In this document: one piece after another, positions 18,044 through 29,900 of the stretch
How positions within the stretch are numbered: position 1 is the stretch's first letter
Layout of the letters: the number at the start of each line of letters is the position of its first letter
Source: Bacteroidota bacterium
GTDB taxonomy: Bacteria; Bacteroidota; Bacteroidia; Cytophagales; Cyclobacteriaceae
DNA: 64,000 nt
Direction of reading: 5' to 3'
Assembly (NCBI GenBank): GCA_023417785.1
Contig: JAEZEH010000098.1
Location: 26,748-90,747, forward strand
Notes under the pieces: generated by a model
Told to the model about the DNA's origin: nothing
The model's input: only the letters and a program-made list of their open reading frames with translations
Databases searched by the model: none
Made by a program: the position numbers and the translations under genes

Positions 18044-19242
18044 GGTGCAATGGACAATTGAGTCAGCACGGGTTCAAGCCTGTCAGTGAAAGCCTTAGTG
18101 CTCAGGCGCGACTCGTATTCGCGGTAAGCATTAACAGACATCATCCGGTAAAGATCGCGGTCCATCCAGATGCGCGCCCAACGCCGGGCAAAATGCCAGG
18201 GTGTTTCATCTTTTCGCAAGAGTAGTCCGTTATGATCGTCACTGATTATTTCCGACACTCCCCCGGTATCACGCCCGAGAGCTGGTAGACCGTACGCATT
18301 AGCTTCGCAATAGACACATCCAAAACACTCGGCCTGCGAAGGAACGATGAGGGCATGAGCGTCTTTCAATATTTGCCTGAATCGCTCTTCGTCTTCGGCG
18401 ACGTCTTTCCTGAGGTAGCCGACCACGTCGACGGCATACCTTAACTGATCATGTATTTCAGGCTCACAACCCACGATAGTTAATCTGGAAGGCAACCCTA
18501 TTCTGTTCAACTCCGCAATGAAATCTAATGCCTGAGGTCCCCCTTTTCGTTCCCATTGTGTGCCAATGAAGACGAAACTGCAAAGATCCTTTATGATACG
18601 CTGCTCAATCCATTGTTCTATGTCGGATTCGGAGGGCTCATAGGAAACATTTGCACCGAATGGAATTGTAAATACTTTGGAAGGCGGGGTGTTATAGTCA
18701 GCAACTGCACTTAAGCTCGCCCAACTCGCAGGGAACACTGCCGCATCCGCGCGGTCCAGCGCACGTTGATACATTTGATTACCCTGACGTAAACTCCTTG
18801 CGGCAAGATTCGAAAAGGAGGGATAATAATCAACGATGGACGCAAAGGTAGTATCGTGAATAATACACGACGGAACGTCGAACGTTGCGTATGCAAGCCA
18901 GTCGCCGTGAATTACGAGCACCACATCGGGCTCCATAGACGCCACGGCATGGTCGAGTTGCAGACATATTTTCCTGAGGAATTTTTCTTCTACAGCTGCA
19001 AGGAACCATTTGTTATGAACCCGGTGGTAAAACCTTTTCAGCCAGGCGTAGTGCCAGGGCTCCGCCGGCGCGGAAAGGGCTATAGGAAAGATATGATGTC
19101 CTCTCTGCTCCAGCCCCATAATGATAGTGGCCGGGATACCAGACCAAGTGCTGGCAGACGAGGGGTCACCTAAACTTGCAATAGCAATTTTCATCTTTCT
19201 ATTAACCACTGTTCGAAAATCTGATTCATACAGAATATTCAT
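18040..19242 (-). CDS. Glycosyltransferase, GT4 type
   Basis: This 400-residue GT-B enzyme has a donor site in AECFGCVYCEANAYGLPALG (about 304-323) with the Glu-x7-Glu pair, then GGVSEIISDDHNGLLL. The mid-domain has CSFVFIGTQWERKGGPQAL (about 223-241). The ATG at 19242 overlaps the flippase stop by 4 bp. A second ATG at 19194 (MKIAIASLGD) gives a more typical GT N-terminus and may be the real start, with a coupled reinitiation. The choice is not decided by the sequence. The sugar specificity is unknown. Confidence 0.85.
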   Translation of the reverse strand: MNILYESDFRTVVNRKMKIAIASLGDPSSASTWSGIPATIIMGLEQRGHHIFPIALSAPAEPWHYAWLKRFYHRVHNKWFLAAVEEKFLRKICLQLDHAVASMEPDVVLVIHGDWLAYATFDVPSCIIHDTTFASIVDYYPSFSNLAARSLRQGNQMYQRALDRADAAVFPASWASLSAVADYNTPPSKVFTIPFGANVSYEPSESDIEQWIEQRIIKDLCSFVFIGTQWERKGGPQALDFIAELNRIGLPSRLTIVGCEPEIHDQLRYAVDVVGYLRKDVAEDEERFRQILKDAHALIVPSQAECFGCVYCEANAYGLPALGRDTGGVSEIISDDHNGLLLRKDETPWHFARRWARIWMDRDLYRMMSVNAYREYESRLSTKAFTDRLEPVLTQLSIAP

Positions 19243-20585
19243 CCAACCGGAGGTTTATGCTTTTGTATGCCGACAGTATGAGTCGACAAACGTTCAACCT
19301 TTGTCCCCAATAATCTTATAATACCATAAAGTGGATGAATGAACAAACCCACAACTCCGGTAAACATATTAAACCATAAAACTCCTTTGATCGTCGATAT
19401 ATCAATCAGTAATACTCCACATATGATCCCGGCTATTCCTCCGGCGATTCCGATCGCCGGGTGCAATAGCCATCCGCGTGAGGCATTCAGTCCATAGTTG
19501 ATACCTACAAAGAGATTAAGACATGTTCCGATAAAGCAAAGCACAAGCTCGTCTTTGAGATGGTTGTATTTACTTCCAAGAATCCAAAGTACCTGATCGG
19601 GAAATAGCCACACAATGGTAACCATGCTTACACTTACGACAACCAGAATCAGCTGGATCTTGATGTAGCGATCCACCAACAATCTTCTATTTTCCTCAAG
19701 TCGGGCGAACCTGGGTACGATAAGAATATTGAACATCGTGGTGAAAAGTGTAAGAATCATGGCGAGCCGGGCCAGCGCGCCGACCTGTGCCAAGGCAGCA
19801 GTAGCTCCGAAAATGGAGATCAGCCATATTGAAATCTGACCTGAAACACAGAAATAAATAGCGCCTGGAAAGATTCTTTTGATGAAGACCATGAGTTCTC
19901 TCCTGATGAAAACATCGGGGCGCTGCTTCCAGTCCGCATATGCTGAAGCAATTCTTCTAAATCTGATGTTAGCCCAGATCTGCGGTAGTCCTCCAGCGAG
20001 GACGGCAACATATGCAAATGGAAACACGAACAGGGCTGGTCCAATCAACATAAGTCTCAACAAGTTTGACTGCACCAGTGTTCTTTGGAGCGACGTTACA
20101 TCCTGCGCAAGCTTAGGGGGGATTTGAAGCAACGACCCGGAGAGGGCGCTGAAGAATGCAGGAACTATCGCGAGTACCACCACTAGGCTCATCACCCAGG
20201 TAGCGTCGTGTACCCGCATCAGATAAATCATTACAGGGATTGCCACTATCAGACTAACAATGGCGAACTTACTACGCAGGTCGAGCCCTGTCGCCAGCAC
20301 CGCGCCAAGTTTCGCCGGATTATGCCAAACCTTTCCACCCTGAGCCATTACACCGGTAGAAATACCACCGTCGGCCAATACGGTCATGGTTCCCAACATC
20401 GTATTCGCAAGTATGTAAATTGCATATTCTGACGTCGGGAGCAGACGGATCACGAGTATGCCACTTAAGAAACCCACGATTTGAACGATGGCCTGCATTG
20501 AACCCGTGATCGTCACGAGCTTTCCCAGTTCGAATGCCCTGGAGAAAGTCGGTCTTGTTACCAGCTGATGGATTATTGCTTTCAT
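19239..20585 (-). CDS. Wzx-type polysaccharide flippase
   Basis: This 448-residue membrane protein of the MATE/PST superfamily has about twelve to fourteen hydrophobic segments. Its N-terminus (GKLVTITGSMQAIVQIVGFLSGILV-type, about 20-45) and a basic cytoplasmic region after residue 205 (RFRRIASAYADWKQR) fit Wzx/PST exporters. It most likely flips undecaprenyl-linked repeat units across the inner membrane for the polymerase at 12283. It lies 16 bp after the exostosin-like gene and its stop is coupled to the following GT by ATGA. No other flippase is visible in the window. Confidence 0.85.
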   Translation of the reverse strand: MKAIIHQLVTRPTFSRAFELGKLVTITGSMQAIVQIVGFLSGILVIRLLPTSEYAIYILANTMLGTMTVLADGGISTGVMAQGGKVWHNPAKLGAVLATGLDLRSKFAIVSLIVAIPVMIYLMRVHDATWVMSLVVVLAIVPAFFSALSGSLLQIPPKLAQDVTSLQRTLVQSNLLRLMLIGPALFVFPFAYVAVLAGGLPQIWANIRFRRIASAYADWKQRPDVFIRRELMVFIKRIFPGAIYFCVSGQISIWLISIFGATAALAQVGALARLAMILTLFTTMFNILIVPRFARLEENRRLLVDRYIKIQLILVVVSVSMVTIVWLFPDQVLWILGSKYNHLKDELVLCFIGTCLNLFVGINYGLNASRGWLLHPAIGIAGGIAGIICGVLLIDISTIKGVLWFNMFTGVVGLFIHPLYGIIRLLGTKVERLSTHTVGIQKHKPPVG

Positions 20586-20601
20586 TTAACCACAAACAAC
20601 T

Positions 20602-21588
20602 TTAATGTGTTACCCTGGCTAATCCCTTCCGCGCCTTGTTAAATACCCGCTGCGGAAGGGTCCATTTATTTTTCCAGAAGAATGGCAGCGAATTCCACCT
20701 TCGTATTTCCGCTTCCTTTGATGTTCGTCGTGCAGAGCACATTATCGCGACGAGACACTTTGCATAATATTCAGCGACTACTGCATCAGCGAAAAACCGG
20801 TTGAACTCCGCTTCGGCTTTTGCTCCGAATTCCTTGTACCTGCTTTTACGCTCGACGAGATAGGCTTCGAGATCCGCTACTTTTTTTTCAGGGAAAAAGA
20901 GGGCGCACGAGAGCCAGTCGGGGCCGGAAGGCAATACCAATTGGTCCGCCAGAATAACCGGGCATCGCCCTACGGCCATACTTTCGTAGATGCGAAAACT
21001 TACGGGAGCCCAACCAGCGGGACATAAAGAGAACCTGGCGTTCATCATCACCTCAACATACCCGGCTTTTTCGTCGACCTTATGGTTCAACCAACTGTTC
21101 GTTGTTTCCAGACAGAACCCGTTGACCTCGCAAAGTGATTCAACCATCCTTTTTCGGAGTGCGTTTGATTTTGTATTGCCACGCCAACTCGCCAGATAGC
21201 GGGGATTCGGTACCTCGCGATCAGCTGAGAAGACAAGCTCATTAGGATACTCCATATACGGGACAGCTGCATGTAAATCAGGATTAAAACGACCTTTCGG
21301 CAAACTGGTATAGAGTCCGCGGAGTAATCCCGTGGCCGCGTCATCGTTGTTGATCGTAAAGGTCTTTTCGAAGAACCGTGAGAGTAAGGGATCCTTTGTT
21401 AATGTTGAGATATACCGAAAATCTTTGAAGGAAAATCTTTCATGGATAATCAATGCATCCGCATCTTCAGGCGAGAACGTCTCCTGAATCTGTGGAAATT
21501 TTAGTAGCTCTACCTTTACCCTGGCCAATACTTTCGACTCCTCGTTAGCCAGCGGTGACAACGTATGATCAACAAAAAACACTTTCAT
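20602..21588 (-). CDS. Exostosin-family (GT47-like) glycosyltransferase
   Basis: The product has 328 residues from the ATG at 21588 (MKVFFVDHT), which lies 1 bp after the BY-kinase stop; the longer frame to 21678 runs inside that gene and is rejected. The domain signature is the C-terminal FSLCPAGWAPVSFRIYESMA (about 201-220), followed by GRCPVILAD, as in exostosin/GT47 proteins. The midsection has RYLASWRGNTKSNALRKRM. GT47 enzymes in eukaryotes make heparan sulfate and plant wall polymers; bacterial members occur in capsule loci. Presumably it adds a uronic acid or related sugar here, but this is inference. Confidence 0.78.
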   Translation of the reverse strand: MKVFFVDHTLSPLANEESKVLARVKVELLKFPQIQETFSPEDADALIIHERFSFKDFRYISTLTKDPLLSRFFEKTFTINNDDAATGLLRGLYTSLPKGRFNPDLHAAVPYMEYPNELVFSADREVPNPRYLASWRGNTKSNALRKRMVESLCEVNGFCLETTNSWLNHKVDEKAGYVEVMMNARFSLCPAGWAPVSFRIYESMAVGRCPVILADQLVLPSGPDWLSCALFFPEKKVADLEAYLVERKSRYKEFGAKAEAEFNRFFADAVVAEYYAKCLVAIMCSARRTSKEAEIRRWNSLPFFWKNKWTLPQRVFNKARKGLARVTH

Positions 21589-21589
21589 C

Positions 21590-23962
21590 TTAATCCAGTT
21601 TTGATGAGTCGACAGTATTTGATACTTCCACCTTCGCGGGTTTTTCAGACTTCCTTGTCTTGCCATATCCATACCCATAGCCGTAGCCGTAACCCTTCGT
21701 CAGCCTGGCATCGTTCAGCACAATCGACGGATTTTTGAGTTTCTTTTCCCTGAAAATCCGGTCCACTATACCAATCTGTTCCTTCAGGGTGTAATTGCAT
21801 CTCATCATATAAACCGTAGAATCGATATACGCCGCTACTGAATATGAATCCGCGACCATTCCTATAGGTGCAGAATCAATCACGATGTGATCAAACGAGA
21901 GCTTCAACGTTTCGAATAGCGTCTCCACCTTTGATGTCATCAATAACTCCGTAGGATTCGGCGTTACAGGTCCGGCAGGGATAATGTACAGATCGTCAAG
22001 CACCCCCGACGGTCGTATTATCTCGTCGATGGTCAGCGTATCCGAACTAAGGTAACTTGTAATCCCTTCGCTTTCACTGATGTCAACAGTCCTGGTGAGG
22101 GTGGGCTTCCGAAGGTCCATACCGAGAACGACTACCTTCTTTCCGGTGAGTACAAGACTGGCAGCGAGATTAATACTGAAGAATGTTTTACCCTCGCCAC
22201 TGATACTCGATGTCACGAGAATTACCTTATTGGGCTTGCCCGCGGTGGTGAACTGCAGGTTTGATCGTACCAGCCGAAACATTTCCACAAGGGGATTCGA
22301 CCGTTCCTGCAGAACCACGATCGGATCCTTCGTTTTGTTTCTTGCGATTTCACCCAGAACAGGAACGCGTGTAGCCATCTCGATGTCCTTCACATCCTGA
22401 ATTTTGTCATTCAAAAGATTCCGGATATACAATATGCCGAAGGGAAAGCCGAGCCCGAGAAGAACGGCAATGAAATATAACAGAGGCACATTCGGACCGA
22501 TCGGATAGCTAACGGAAGGCGGATCAATCACCCTGAAATTTGAAACTGTTGCTGCGAGCGAAAGTGCTGATTCTTCCCGCTTCTGAAGGAGGTAAAGGTA
22601 AAGCCCCTCTTTCACGCCTTGCTGACGATTAATTTCAAGGAGTTCACGCTCCATCACCGGGACTTTCTTCTTACGAAATTCGAATTTTGATGAACTGGAA
22701 ACCAGATTCCCGCGTGTAATAATGAGTCCGTTCTGAATATTTTTGATATTCTCAACGATGTTAAGCCGAAGGTTATTCAGCTGTTCATTGAGGTTAACTA
22801 TCAATGGATTGTCGGGACGTGTTGTATGCAGCATCCGCTGCCGTTCAAGTTGCAATTCATTAAATTTTGACATCAGGTTCAGCAGTGTAACATCCTGAAT
22901 ATTCAGAGAACTGGGCACCAGCTCATACTTATTATCCTCTTTCTCAAGGTATGCACCGATAGACTTCAACAGGTCAATCTGAATATCGAACTCAGCAAGC
23001 TGTTTGTTGTATTCATCTGCACTTCTCAGGTACAACTCCGCCTCCGAACTCACATCGGTGAGGTCATTTTTCTTTTTGTACAATTCAACATTTTTCTCAA
23101 CGTCGTTCAATTCAGCCGTGAGATAACGAAGACGTTCGTCAATAAAACTAAGTGAGTTTGCCGCGGTCAGATTCTTGTCCTCTACGGCCTCCTGTTCGTA
23201 AACCTCAATCAACTTATTGAGAATGTCCACGCTCTTTTCCCAAACCGGGTCAGTAAGGCTAACGGTTATCGCATTGGATTGCTTATTGACCGGTGTAATG
23301 GAAAGCTTTCCACTATAGTATCCCGCAAGTTTTGCGACGTCATGAAAAACAAAGATCCTTTTTTCGTTGCCGAGCATCGTGCCGCCGCCACCTTCCAAAA
23401 CCGTAAACTCAGCATGACGTTTGTTTATTTGCTGGCCGAATTTGTACGTGGTGCCTTTCAACGTTCCATCTTCGGCTTCTTCCTCCAGAATAAATGAATT
23501 ATTCTGGCCAGGCGAGATATAGAATTTTCTTCCATATGCTCCAGGTTCCAATTTATGGACAACTAACTTGACAGGAAGATTGTGGTAAAGCTCCAGATCG
23601 TGCACACGCCCTTTTTGATAGAAAGTAGTATTAAAAGACAACTCACGTAGCACACGTTCCATAAGACTTTTCGACTTCAGCATGATAATCTGATCCTCGA
23701 TATTCTTGGCTGATCGGAACAAGTCTATGTCTGCCATTCCCACTCCAGGCGGAATGGCTGAACCGTCCTTATTATCCTTGATCAGAATGGTGCTGCTGAC
23801 GACATATTCCCGTACCGTATACCGGATCCGAAGCCACGCAAGGCTCACTCCGATCAGTACGAACACGACAAAAACCGGCCAATACTTGATATATCCGGAC
23901 ACCACAGATCTCAGATTGCTTTTTTCACTCGTCCTTTCCTGAAACATATCGCCCTCTATCAT
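21590..23962 (-). CDS. Wzz/BY-kinase fusion (Wzc-type tyrosine autokinase)
   Basis: This 790-residue inner-membrane co-polymerase controls chain length and links polymerisation to export. It has a first membrane segment (about 28-46), a long periplasmic coiled-coil domain (about 50-480), and a second membrane segment at about 488-510. The cytoplasmic kinase domain has Walker A SSISGEGKT (about 584-592), Walker A' VVLGMDLRKPT (about 613-623) and Walker B HIVIDSAP (about 690-697). The tyrosine tail is a run of five Gly-Tyr units (about 755-765) followed by a further 22 or so residues. It is 31 bp downstream of the giant T9SS gene. A matching Wzb phosphatase is not seen. Confidence 0.93.
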   Translation of the reverse strand: MIEGDMFQERTSEKSNLRSVVSGYIKYWPVFVVFVLIGVSLAWLRIRYTVREYVVSSTILIKDNKDGSAIPPGVGMADIDLFRSAKNIEDQIIMLKSKSLMERVLRELSFNTTFYQKGRVHDLELYHNLPVKLVVHKLEPGAYGRKFYISPGQNNSFILEEEAEDGTLKGTTYKFGQQINKRHAEFTVLEGGGGTMLGNEKRIFVFHDVAKLAGYYSGKLSITPVNKQSNAITVSLTDPVWEKSVDILNKLIEVYEQEAVEDKNLTAANSLSFIDERLRYLTAELNDVEKNVELYKKKNDLTDVSSEAELYLRSADEYNKQLAEFDIQIDLLKSIGAYLEKEDNKYELVPSSLNIQDVTLLNLMSKFNELQLERQRMLHTTRPDNPLIVNLNEQLNNLRLNIVENIKNIQNGLIITRGNLVSSSSKFEFRKKKVPVMERELLEINRQQGVKEGLYLYLLQKREESALSLAATVSNFRVIDPPSVSYPIGPNVPLLYFIAVLLGLGFPFGILYIRNLLNDKIQDVKDIEMATRVPVLGEIARNKTKDPIVVLQERSNPLVEMFRLVRSNLQFTTAGKPNKVILVTSSISGEGKTFFSINLAASLVLTGKKVVVLGMDLRKPTLTRTVDISESEGITSYLSSDTLTIDEIIRPSGVLDDLYIIPAGPVTPNPTELLMTSKVETLFETLKLSFDHIVIDSAPIGMVADSYSVAAYIDSTVYMMRCNYTLKEQIGIVDRIFREKKLKNPSIVLNDARLTKGYGYGYGYGYGKTRKSEKPAKVEVSNTVDSSKLD

Positions 23963-23993
23963 AAGTTTTGATTTTGTTATTAAACAATTCGTG

Positions 23994-26900
23994 CTATCGG
24001 CTAAGAAGTAACTTGAGGAATACTACTCTGTCACTGGTTCTCAGTCTGGCGAAATAAACGCCAGACGCCATTTCATTTGCGTCGACATCGAACCTGTAAA
24101 GACTACCCGCTTCCACGTTACCGGAGAATATATCCTCGACCAACGTTCCATTCGCCGCTACCACATCAAGATCCGCCGCGCCGGATTCGACCGGTGAATA
24201 CAGAATAGTAGTATATTGATTGAATGGATTTGGATAGGCGTCCATCTCATTCCGTTCTATCGCGGTGCCCGGCGTATGATCACTGATTCGTGCAGTACCG
24301 TCGAAATGCAGCGCAGAGGTTGTTACCGGACGTATCTCGATAGCATTCACCTTGGTATTCTCAACTATTTTTATGAAGGACAGGTTGAGCACGCCATCTG
24401 TCACTTCGAGCTCGAATTCCTTCACGACAGCGGCCATCGCACCAGCTTCAGCGTAGATATCGAAGTTTGTCAGGATCGGCGCACCTTCGGCGGTAACACT
24501 AAATACGCGTTTGCCGGGAGCACCTACGCCACCACCAGTCGCTCCGAAAAATATTTCAGCAAAATGAAGCCTGAGAATATAGGTTCCGGCCGGAAGAGGA
24601 ATGTTGTACCCATTGAGCTTATAGCGTTCGGAGCGATAGAGCGCATCAGCATCAGTACCACTTATATCGACGATATTTCCATTCGTGTACGTGGAGCCGC
24701 CACTAAAGTAGGTGTCAGCGGCAAACGTTTCGGCGCCGACCACAACTGCCTGGCCACCCGCATTAATCAAGACCGGATCAGGGTGGGAATCTCCCTCATT
24801 TACGGTTAATTGAAAGATATCGCTTGCAGACGCATTGCCATCGAAGGCCGTAACGCGAATATTAACCGACCCCACATCGCCAGTTTCAGGCGTACCGCTG
24901 AAATTGCGCGAGGCTGCCGAAAATGCAAGCCAGTCCGGCAATGGATTCCCGTTGGAAAGCGTTGCCGAATAAGTCAGCGGGTCGCCGTCGGGATCAGTGA
25001 ACGCGTTGGAATTGAATGTGAGATTGAATGGAATTCCCGATATAGCAAACTGATCCGGTATTGGAGTGCCAAGTGATGGAGGCTGACCCTCCAGAATCGA
25101 TTTAGCTACGATCTCAATGCCACTTACTTTGGGGTTCTGCACAACTTTGATGAAGTTGATATTCAGTGTGCCATCAAATACGTCAACATCGAATTCCTTG
25201 ATGAGCGCGGTCATAGCCCCGACTTCAGCGAATATATCAAGATTAGTCAGCACCGGCAGACCCTCAGCCGTCACGTTGAACACGCGCTGACCAGCCCCGC
25301 CAACGCCACCGCCAGTGGCCCCAAAAAACACTTCAGCAAAATGCAACCTAACCGTATACGTTCCGGGCGGAACCGCTACCTGATACCCGAAGACGTTATT
25401 CCGTTCACTGCGGTACAACTGATCTGCATCAGTTTCACCAACGTCGCCAATCATGTTGTTGGTGTATACTTTGCCTCCCGAGAAATTATTATCAGCCTCG
25501 AAAGATTTTCCATAGGCAGTGACTGCCGGACCGCCAGAGTTGATGTAACGCTCGAATACGGGGGTTTCGGCTACTGAGATGACAAACTCATCGCTTACCG
25601 ATCCGGATGCGTTACTTGCTGTTACCACAACGTCAACATTGCCAACATCGCCGACAGTCGGGGTGCCACTGAATGTGCGAGACGGTCCGTCGAAAGAAAG
25701 CCATGATGGCAAGTCGCCACCGCCTTCCGATGCAGCGGTGTACGTCATAGGGTCTGCGTCAGGATCTGTGAACGTATTGGCAGCAAAAGTAAATGTGAAG
25801 GCCGAACCCACTTCCGCTACCTGATCCGGAATGGCATTATCAACTACTGGCGATCCGTTTTCATTAACAATTATATCAAATACGTCTTCAACCTCAAGTT
25901 CGCCATCACCGGCGATTACCTTGATGCTGTAGGTTGTTGCTTCCGAAGGAGCTATACCCTGGAACGTGGCCGTGGTATTGTTGAAATTAAGCCAGCCCGG
26001 CAAAGATCCGTCATCTGAAAGCATTGCAGAATATTCAAGCTGATCTCCATCAGGATCAGCGAACACGTTGGCAGCCAATACGAAAACAAACTCTTCTCCG
26101 GCCGTCAGGGTTTGATCCGCAATCGGATTTGAAACAACGGGAGCATTGTTTACATCCGGACTCTGGACTACCATTTCAAAAATATCATCAACACTTGCTT
26201 CGCCATCACTCGCTGTTACTTTTATCTGATACACACCAGCATGCTGCAATTCCGGGTTTGCGTTAAACGTTATGGAGTTGCTGTCGAACGCAATCCACGC
26301 AGGCAGCGGATCATTGTTAGCTAACGTCGTCGATACCGTTAGGGCGTCACCATCTGGGTCGGAAAAGGTATTGGCCGGAACTACGAACGTAAATGGCACT
26401 TCGACGGTGAAAAGCTGATCCGGGATATTATTCCCGACCACGGGCGCTGCGTTACCCGATGATACCGAAGCAATTACTTCGATGGCGCTGACCTTCGGGT
26501 TTTGCACCACCTTGATGAAGTTCAAATTTAGTGTACCATCGGTAACTGACACTTCAACCTCCTTGACTAACGCGCGCATTGCACCGGCTTCAGCATAGAT
26601 ATCGAAATTTGTTAGTAATGGCTGACCTTCTCCGACCACGTTAAATATTCGTTTGCCCACGCCACCTGCACTCCCGCCTGTGGCTCCAAAAAAGATCTCG
26701 GCGAAATGCAGGCGAATCAGATAGGTACCCGGTTGCACAGGGATGGAATACGACAATGCGTTGTTTCGCTCTGACTTGTACAGATCATCGAACGTGGTTC
26801 CCGCTATATCGGCTATGTTGTTATTGGTGTACACACCTCCGCCAGAGAAATTTTTATCCGCATCGAAGGTTACTCCAAACGCTGGCGTGCCCGGCCCGCC

Positions 26901-29900
26901 CGAATTGATACGAATGTTCGCGCCTGACTCTATGGTGAGAGTTATTGACAGAGAAACGGCCTCGCCGCCATCACTGGCTGAAAGCAGAATCGTAAGACTT
27001 CCAATGGCTGCGATGGGCGGCGTACCACTGAAGGTCCGCGTTGCCGGATTGAAGCTCAGCCAGGCTGGTAAAGAATTTCCATTTTCCTGGGTCGCCGTGT
27101 AATTAAGTGCATCGGCGTTTGGATCAGTGAAGGTATCATCCGGGAATGTATATGAAAATTCAGATCCGGCAATTGCGCTTAATGCGGGAATCTGTGTATT
27201 GACGACTGGAGGATAATTAATTGTCGGATCCACGACTGTATAAACAAAGACATCACTGACACTGGTCGATGCATCACTTGCGGTTACCCGAATTTCGAAT
27301 ATACCTGCGTCGTCCAGTGATGGCGTTGCATTGAATGTACGCGTGGTCCCCTCGAACGACAACCACGGAGGCAGCGGCGTGTCATCGCTGAGCGAGGCCA
27401 TATAGGTGAGCACGTCTCCGTTCGGATCTGAAAATGTGTTGAGCGGAAATGCGTACGAAAAAGCTTCACCGCCGTTGGAACTTTGATCCGGTATCGGATT
27501 CGCAACGACCGGTGACTGATTCGGAAAAACAATAGCAAAGTCATCATGCACACTGCCGCCACTCGGATCGGTTGCGGTTAGGCGAATGTGAAGCGTAAGT
27601 GCTCCGTTACTTGGTGGCTGCCCTCCAAATGCCCGGGTTGTATTATTGAACGTCAGCCATGCGGGAAGAATAGCTCCATTTACCTGAGTAGCGCTATATG
27701 TCAGAAGGTCTCCGTCCGGATCGCTGAACGTATTTTCAGAAAATGTGAAAGAGAAGGTAACGCCAATCTGCGCACTCAAATCCTCAATGGCATTCACTAC
27801 AACGGGGGGTTGATTACCAATGTGGGAAGTACGGTTGTTGATATATATCCGGGGCGTCCTTTTATCCCAGCCCACGGAAATTATGTCGAGATCGCCATCG
27901 TTGTCAAGGTCCGCGACCTGTGCACCGTTGTGATGGTCAGGCGCCGCAGCTCCGCCCGGATGAATGACGTGCTTTATCCATGTTCCTGAATTACACAAAT
28001 CATTTTCGAACGCAAGTAATCGTTTGGCGCCCTTCCATTCGCCTACGATAACATCCAGATCGCCGTCAAAATCAAGGTCGGCTACATCAAGGCTTAGACC
28101 CGAATCGATGTCGCCATCCAGCGTAACTTTTGTCCATGGGTTAGCGGGATTCGGCGGAATATTGAACCATGCTATCTCCTGGTTTTCTCCTATCTGAGTA
28201 AGTACACCATCGAGCAAACCATCGCGATCAAAGTCCCTGATCGCGTGATGTTCATAGTACGTCGCCAGCGCGAGCGATGTATTTACAGTAGTCCAGCTTC
28301 CATTATCATTCCGCAGCCAGTTCTTCGCTTGCGACAGGTCGAGGTCTCCGTCCCCGTCGATGTCTACTGCCACAATACCCTCACCCACTGCATTGGGTGC
28401 AATATCAGCGACAGTCCACGCCTGATTAACCGGATCGGCGGGCACCGTCAGCAGTTTCACCGGAGCTTTACTGGTTTCCGAACCATTCCAGACCAGTGCG
28501 ATCTGAATATTTGCGACATTGTTAAAGTTGCCTGTAGCAACACCCGCGAGAAACACGTTATCGTTTGCCGATCCGGGTGGAAACCCCGCTGCCTGAGGAA
28601 TGTTGGTGCGAATAATGAAATTTCCTTTTCCGTCATTCTGTGCCCAGGCCAACTGCGTGCTCAGATACGCTCCCTGGGTCCCTACGATGTCGAGATCGCC
28701 ATCGCTATCCAGGTCGTGAACAAGAAACAAATTGTTTAGTGGCGTGCCAATATTATTACGCTTCCAGATCCCTTTCGGGGTTCCTGGATTTTGATACCAC
28801 CATCCACCCATAAGAATATCCTTGAATCCGTCTCCGTCAATATCGGCGGGAATGACATGCGGTGCGCGATAAGGAATATCCGGTCCGATGATATGAGATT
28901 CCCACTGCAATGGAAAGGGATTTTCAATGCAGGAGTCCGCCGGCGCAACAATTACTTCCACCTCGTCGGCATATTCCGTGCTTGACCCGTCTGCGTTTGC
29001 TAAAACAAGTTGAATGGTATGAGTGCCAGGTGAGATTCCCGAGAGGGTTAACGGACCCATGTTGTGAAGACTGCCTCCGGCGTTTCCGTCAATCAACCAC
29101 TTGATGTGGGATGATCCCGGATGAACATGCCAGTTTTCCACCTGAAAACCAATCGTAAAAGGATCGACGACCGTAAGATTGTCCTCCGGATTCAGAATGG
29201 TGATCTTTGGAGGAAGTGATTGGGTACCGTATAAAACTTCAATCGCAGATATTTTTGCTTTGTTGGTAACCCCGGTTAAGATAATATCAAGGTAACTATC
29301 CTTTACAATAACGCCATTGAAGGTTTCGACTATAGCCGCCGCATGTCCAACTTTTGAAAAGATGTCGTAATTTTGCAGCTGGAATTGGTTGTTCTCGATA
29401 CTGATATTAAAAACCCGTTGGCCGGGATTCTTATACACCAGTTCCGCGAAGTGTAACTTTAAGTCGTACGTGCCATTTGAAACCGGAATGCTGTACCGGA
29501 GATTTCCATTTAACTCACTTTGGTAGAGTACATCGTCGTCAGTGTTTTTGATCGCCAGGTTTGGGTTCGATGCAATTGCTCCGCCTTCATTAAACTGATT
29601 TGCTTTCCAAATGGCCCCTCCCAGCTCAAGTTGGGGCCCACCAGCGTTGACCCGCATAAATTCCAGATGCATTGTACACGTTTTAACTATTGGTTCCAGG
29701 ACGGGATTGTCCGAAACATCGCTGACGTTGGTAATCGTCAGCGAGTTTTCAACGCCGACAGAGAGATCAGAAACCGTAAGACGAACTGTTTTTTTATCCT
29801 CAAGAACTTCGGCTGCATGAATAGTGATACCGTTGTTAATCGAATAATTACCTATGGATTCGGCTGTAGCAACGTTCAACGCCTCGTCGAACCGAATACT

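Noticed and set aside
24310..26920. CRISPR-like or transposon repeats
   Set aside because: The repeats are in-frame protein modules of about 440-460 bp with diverged sequence, not short identical repeats with spacers.
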